From: Opisthorchis felineus | Taxonomy: Eukaryota > Platyhelminthes > Trematoda > Opisthorchiida > Opisthorchiidae | NCBI GenBank assembly: GCA_004794785.1 | Contig: SJOL01004667.1 | Span: 472,911-536,910 of the forward strand | Reading direction: 5' to 3' | DNA: 64,000 bases | Part shown: positions 57,700-64,000 of the stretch, piece by piece | Layout: every line of letters starts with the position of its first letter | How positions within the stretch are numbered: position 1 is the stretch's first letter | Position numbers and translations under genes: made by a program | The notes under the pieces: generated by a model | Seen by the model: only the letters and a program-made list of their open reading frames with translations | What the model was told of the DNA's origin: nothing | Databases searched by the model: none

Positions 57700-60600
57700 A
57701 CGAGTGAGAACACCGCTTTAGTTCTCAGGAAAGACAGCAGTTTTTGATGATCAAAAACAACCGTGCCAGGCTACTGATAAGAAGATTGTCCATACCAAGC
57801 AAGTGGAACCAAGACTTGTGCTCTTCAGCTATGTGCCTCCGTTTAGAATTTCCCACAAAATGATGGCACGAGAAAAAAAGTCATTCAGTGGCGAAGTAAC
57901 CAAGTTATACGCTTTGCTGACGACGTGAAAATTAGGGCATGCCTACCACCGACAACGTGTTGTACCATACGTTGCTTTTGACGGATGCAAATAACTTTTC
58001 TAGACTTTAAAATTCGATAAATGCGATAAAAGTACACGTGTCAGAGTCAATTTGTACTGCGACGCCTGCAGAACTATTAAATGTATCTGTTTCCTACTAG
58101 CAATGCACGAATGAACCCAATTCACGATTTTTAGCGCACATATAAAACACATTTAAAACCAGGGTTATCCTTGAGTCACTTCGAGTGCAAAAGGAAATGT
58201 GGCAGTAATGAGGCGATGAATGGGGAGCAAAGTGTACACAATGTTGACAGGAAGACAAACGTTCTCCAAAATACCTGACTTTATGGAATCTGGCGTGTCT
58301 TGTAAATGACATTTTAAGTGAACTAATCAAAGCTAGGGGTCCAAGGCTGCCAAATACTTTGACGAGCTTCACAAGTTATCATCAGTAGAAAATACTGCTG
58401 CCTCCCGTCAACGATGTGTTTTCGTTGATGGGCCAGATTGGAGATACAAAACTACTTGCTTTGAAGAGATTAGTTCGGTCAAATTCCTTACCGCCCGCGT
58501 GTTGTAGGGGAGTGCATAAGATCAAGTTGCCAAGACTGACTGGAGAGACTGGGACTGAATGCGTCAAACAATCAAATACAAGCCACACAACATGACTGTG
58601 TTAAATTCAGCCTGGCACCAACTCACAAGAGTTTTCAGTGTTCGTAAGCACTGCATGTAGAAAAACATAGGGTCAAACAAAAAGGCATTACTGTCTCTCG
58701 TGAATGCCATGTCTAAATAATGACACTTAGTCAACTTCGTGAAGGGATTACAACGAGAACTTTATACTCTCAAAGAATCTTGGCCGATAAGAGGGTAGTG
58801 ATGAGCTCTACAGAACTTTATCCACCCAAAATCCTAGCGGAGGTAACTTAAATTAAATTGAGACGAATGCGGTGCTACTCGGTACATTCCTACACAGGTG
58901 GAGAAAAAGAGCTTAACTCATCACTCATTGCACCTACACAATCTTTTCACAAAGAAAGTAGAAACAACATAGATACCAACAGTCTCCAAGTCAGCTCAGA
59001 GCGGGAGGTTCTAGTACCATAAAGAATGACCATGACTGATTCTTATAACCACTTTCTTTACGACACTCATCTCCAAAGAAAAGCTACTCGTTCCATTCAC
59101 TGCAAATGATCCTGCTGGACACCATTTTGTTAGACAGCCCACTGGGTTTTGATAATTGATCGGTTCAAATACGGTATTGTGGGTCTCGACTTATTGCATC
59201 AACTGGACAGAAGTGACCGCCTGGCTTTTGCTGCTCGTTTACACCTATCACGGGAAGTGGAGCCTTTGAAACATGCTGGGACCATTATCCAACTTATTGT
59301 CTCCCACAACCCGACGTGCCGATCCCGCAAACACTTGCGTAGACGTTCATTCCGGAAACTCTGCTGGTATCGGAAACAACATGGCGGACATGCGCAAAAG
59401 CACACAAGACACTGCGCTTAGAAACCTCTCACGCCTATCCCAGGGAGGCGACTACGACGATCAGCAGTCCTGATTGCAGTGGTTGGCAAACTTTACTTCA
59501 GTCGTCTATCCCACGTGGCTCCAAGTCTCTGGTCGACGCTGGGGAGGGATTCTGTTTAAAACCACTGGGTCCCACGTATCATCGCTTGGTCGGTCTATTC
59601 TCCATACAATGGCCGGCTCACAACAGCCATACACACATACGGGAGAATATCCATGACCACCAGACTCATGAATTCCAAGCTATAGTGTCGGTTGTTTAAG
59701 CTCTTCAGCCTCCTTGTCAGTGCTCGGGATTGAGCACCTCTAAATGGGGATCGATAAGAGGTAGCACAAGTGCTTACTTCTTCACACTTAACCCTTTTTT
59801 AATGCTGATGGTTGAAAAAATCAACTAGCATACCTTTAGCTGTTTAATGGTTTTCCCTGGCCTCGCGCGAATCTTGTAGGACATGCGTCATACTACTACA
59901 ACGGTGGCGTACTCTCCTCCCAACGAAACGTCTACCTCCAGATGCGTCCACAATGTCTTCTTTCGGATGAATTCCTTTGTGACCGATTCCAAGGACGATC
60001 AACTGGTAGAACTTTACTTGGTTACGTGCTCTGACAAGAACAGAAAGAGATGAGGATTGTGCTGGAACACGGTGCTTGACAACTACAGGATGAAAGAAAG
60101 ACCATAATGCAATAATCAATTGGAACAGTTAAAAGGGACGAAAAGAACTACCAGAATAGAGGCATTCAACGGAGCAATCTGGTACAAGGAAATGAGAACA
60201 CAACGCAACAAGTATTCCACATAGGCCACTCAGTTTAGGTGAAGGCTCTCTATGACCGGCTATTACTGAAGGAATATCAAAGGCCCCTTGGGAGTGACGT
60301 GGTTGCAAGCAGTTGCTAGCACTAATGATGTTTGCAGGTTGCTGACCGAACGTTTGAAATCAAACTGTTAAGTTAGGTGAACAATCTAGCAACCAGATAA
60401 CAGTCAACCAAGGGTTTATGGACTACAAGTGAAGCAGTGCTGTCTATTATTTTTCTTTTTTGGTCTGGCTTGTGTGACGCCCAGGCCATACAGCACAACA
60501 AGAGAGTTGACCCATGTTTTCTTGGAACAGACCATACGAGCAACTTTCTAGCCCCAATCATGTCAATTAAAAGCCCTGGCTTATCAGCATCATTTGTTGT

Positions 60601-63600
60601 GGAGCTAGAAAAATTTGCACATCAAGCAGTTTAAACCGCAATCCATTAGAAAGTATCAACCCTGAAATGTTCCACAGGGTCCACAGTACCGAACCGCTGG
60701 CTAGACGGGCAGACAAAATAAAGCCAGTGTTTCTATTGATGCTGTTTTACGGCAGTCATCTGACCAGAATTTTGACTTCAAATCACAAAGCAATCACAGA
60801 AGGCGCGCACACGATAGTGAAAATTACGCCTCCTGCTGATGACCTAGACAAAACCCAAACGCAGCTAAGGAGAGTATTTTGTCTCCAAAGTGGTATACCA
60901 ATTCAGACTCAGTAGTGGTGACAGTTATGTGGGTAGAATGAAAAAAACATCTAAATCAATAAATTGGTGGTAAATTCAGTGGGGTAACACACCACAGGAG
61001 CTGTTCCACAGCCGAGCAACCCAGGTGCTTGCCAGGAACGTGGTTCTGACGAGTCAACAACGGAACACGCAGATTTCATTCAACATTCTGTTGCACGAAA
61101 AGAATTTGTCATGTCAACAGCAAGGGATTATAAACCAGACGGTTGTAGGTCATACACTTATAGGATTTTCTGTCACAAGGTCGAGTGGACTTTTGTCATG
61201 ACCTGATGTCTTGTTCTTCTGAGCCTTCGTTGCTACTTACTGTTCGAGGCCCGAGCATGTTCGAAGTCATTTCACGTTTTGTGTCGTGTAGCTGGTGAGA
61301 GGCTTTTCGAAATGTTGGTAAGCGGGGTGGGTGACAGGTGTGCGCGTTTGTGTCTATGCCCAGCTTCTCTGGGGTGATTCACTTTTCAGACGAGGGCCCG
61401 GATTCCGCATTTGCGAGCACAGCGCTGCGCTCAGGGTTGCACGTATGCGATAAAATTCAACTTTTAAAGCACTTCAATTTCACATGAGAAAACGGTCATA
61501 TTGCGATTCAGAGACCACTCCTACATTGAAAAGATGCTGTGGCGAACGCCGAGGATTATCTTAAAACCCCGCATTCAGATCATTGAAGGCATGAACTTTG
61601 TTGCTTGGAGATACGAGGCGATATACTTCTCACTTACGTTCATCAATATGAAGCCTGACCAGATTCATACCATTCTTCAGCACTGCTTTGCCCGCTGAAG
61701 CGCATAGCTATCCTGCACACACTCTGCGACTCACGTAGATGTACTGGGGTTCGTGGAATTTGCATTAGCCTCATCGATTAGGCCAGGTTCAGGCCATCAA
61801 ACCAATGAAAATGGCTGGCACGATTCCCACCAATTAGCTACTGTTCTGGCGCACACTGTTAGGCCTCGAAGTTCTGGATGTGTTCTCCACAGTTTTGAGG
61901 CTTTTTATCCGGCCGTGTAGGATCTGGCGCAACATACTCCATATGGCCATCGATGCCTTAAAACACTGCTACACTGTACTTGCATGAAAAAATTTACAAT
62001 AATATTATCAAGAACCGGGTGCTTGCAGAGACAGCTGGGACACAAACTGAGATGGCTGAGCGAAATACTGGTCATCGTCATTTCCAGGGAAAGGAGTTTT
62101 ATTTTATTCCAAACTCAGGATGACATAAACCAAGTGGTGGACTATACACGGACAGTCATTGTGGAACGTGAGAAATAAAAGGGAGCTAAGGTGTTGTTGG
62201 AGTTACTCACCTTCTGGGTGGGGTCTTCATGAAACTTCTGGGGTCATTTTGTAAATGTAGCAATATCGGGCCACGAACAGATGTCGATACCATGCGCGCT
62301 ATTAGTTTTCTTTCAGATTTTTTTGGATGGACTTTTGGGGATGTAAGCAACACTGAACTTCGAGGGCGGTATGACCAGGCACTTTTTCTTTCCCATCACG
62401 TCCTTCATTCCATGTTAGTGCTTCATTTTGGTAAACTGACATGCTTTAAAGGCGGCTAAGCATCAGCTTACCGACACAATGACGTTCTTGTCTGCGATTA
62501 TGAAGAGGATGATTATGTTTTATTATCTACCAGACTCAAATCCTCCTTTTACTGGATGGAACAGAGTTGAAATCCCAGTAAATAACGTCCTCTGCATGTT
62601 ACTTCATGCATTGTTACTTTCTGTAAAGGAGATTGCAATGGCAGACAGTTGCAAGGGATATTACTCGTTATTCGATGATTATTGATGAGTCAAATGACAA
62701 TGGACAAGTTAAGGAGATTGTGTACTATAAACGACCAGAGTAGCTCGGTCTTTATGATCATCCTCCTTAATATAGACGAAATATTGAAGTTGTGGGATAC
62801 TCTGTCCATCTTTGAAGTAGTGGTATAAGCCGGATATGATTATGAAGCTGTAATATCAACGAATTAAAAAAAACATACATGCAATTTCCTGTGGAAACTG
62901 ATACGGATTAAGATATCTTGCCAAGGCCAAGAGCAAATAATGCCGACGAAAAAGTTTGAGTGGCCCATATTACGATAAGCCCATGGCTTTCATTTATTTT
63001 TATTATTTAGTCATTTATTATTTATTATTTATATTTTACTTTATTTTATATTTTTATCACTGTTCATAATAACTTGGATGATATTCCGTGCTTGTCCTAC
63101 GCACTAGGAGGTAGAATATTCAATGCGTGCTGCTGTAGCCGCTGAGATCTCGGAGGAAATATTGCCCCAAGTTCCTTGCTCATAACCTTGCAACACACTT
63201 TTTTCCATTACAAGGTTGAGATATGTGACATGTAGAATAAGTTTTTGTGAGAATTCCATCCATAGTACCACCTCAGTTTTTTCAATTGTCATTCACTCTT
63301 CATAGTCTAAGCAGGGTAATCAAGCGATAACATCTTTAGTGACGAGCTCCATTACTCATTCCTGTACAACAGAAATAAAACCGACGATAGATGTCAAACT
63401 TTATGACGAGCAAGCAGTTTACCGGAATAAACGGTTGTACATCTCCTTGAGCTCAGACTTGTTCCACTCAATTCGAAGTTGTTCCTTTTCATAAACATTA
63501 TGTTAAGCCAGCTTTCACCAGAAAAACAGTTCTTTTTCTCCGGATGCTTTTAAACTCAAACATTTGGGCAAAATCTTTTCCCTAACTTGATCCCTGCTGT

Positions 63601-64000
63601 CTCGGAAGCCACTCACAAAGAATTTGTCCTTGATTGTCTACCAACACTGCACTAATTCAGATTCAAACCACAAAAAACCCTGTTCCCGCTCCCCATGCAT
63701 ATTTCAAGCCCAAAAGCGTGACGTACAGGTGCCTTACTTTGAACAAACTGCATCATTGATGTGTATATTTTGACTACATATTTAGTCACGAATGTCTCGC
63801 CTGACACACTAATTAATTGGAATCAACGGGACTCATGAGACGACGTTTAACTAATTACTTGTTGATGAGTAGTTTGTTTATAGATCCCACTAAGATCCCA
63901 ATCTGGACAAAATTGGGCCACTGAGCATAATGGGAGCAGTAGAAACAGACAAAATGACATAGGGAACAATAAGTTGGAATATCTCGTTATTATGGCTACC
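57700..64000. other. Unidentified sequence to the window end
   Basis: About 6.3 kb without any recognised repeat or gene. Plus-strand open stretches at 59149-59421, 61501-61698, 62229-62459 and 62479-62685 are the longest, but none has a motif. If the region holds exons of a spliced gene, they could not be told from chance ORFs by eye. Confidence 0.35.
62990..63060. repeat. AT-rich low-complexity tract
   Basis: About 70 bp built of TTTAT and TTTATTATT units, almost free of G and C. Confidence 0.85.

Overview
The window looks like nuclear DNA of a flatworm, most likely a pseudophyllidean/diphyllobothriid tapeworm. That lineage guess is an inference from the style of the repeats; no database search was possible. 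The evidence that it is eukaryotic is direct: coding sequence comes as short exons with GT...AG borders, there are tRNA-derived SINEs, and much of the DNA is non-LTR and LTR retrotransposon in various stages of decay. No bacterial operon, rRNA gene or CRISPR array was seen.

The one gene that can be reconstructed is an ATF6-like, membrane-anchored bZIP transcription factor on the minus strand. It starts at 18897 and runs leftward past the window start. Nine candidate exons keep one continuous reading frame: an acidic N-terminus, a Ser/Thr-rich activation region, a basic DNA-binding region (exon 6), a leucine zipper (exon 7) and a transmembrane segment (exon 9). Its first three introns are only 34-41 nt long, and later introns are 0.5-6.7 kb and hold old repeat pieces.

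From 19.1 to 25.6 kb lie two RTE-clade non-LTR elements, both on the minus strand. One has a long intact reverse-transcriptase ORF (19613-21592). The other is internally deleted and has a (GAT)n tail. Two tRNA-derived SINEs sit between them. A third SINE and a third RTE scrap lie inside the ATF6 gene.

From 25.8 to 29.3 kb there are two inverted copies of an unidentified spliced gene. They share a 551-bp segment that is almost identical, and on both sides of it the copies are much more diverged. This pattern suggests gene conversion between inverted paralogues.

From 30 to 35.7 kb there is mostly repeat debris, including a 1.5-kb 3' end of a non-LTR element (32.07-33.57 kb). A complete but decayed Gypsy LTR retrotransposon spans 35774-46074 on the minus strand. 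It has two LTRs, a polypurine tract, gag, protease, RT, RNase H and integrase. A CR1-like element of about 5 kb is inserted in the middle of its RT gene, and a small hairpin element flanked by an 11-bp target duplication sits in its 3' LTR.

From 48.2 to 57.4 kb there is a very degenerate minus-strand non-LTR element, apparently split by a block that contains two copies of a short repeat. From 57.7 kb to the end, apart from an AT-rich tract, nothing can be identified with confidence.
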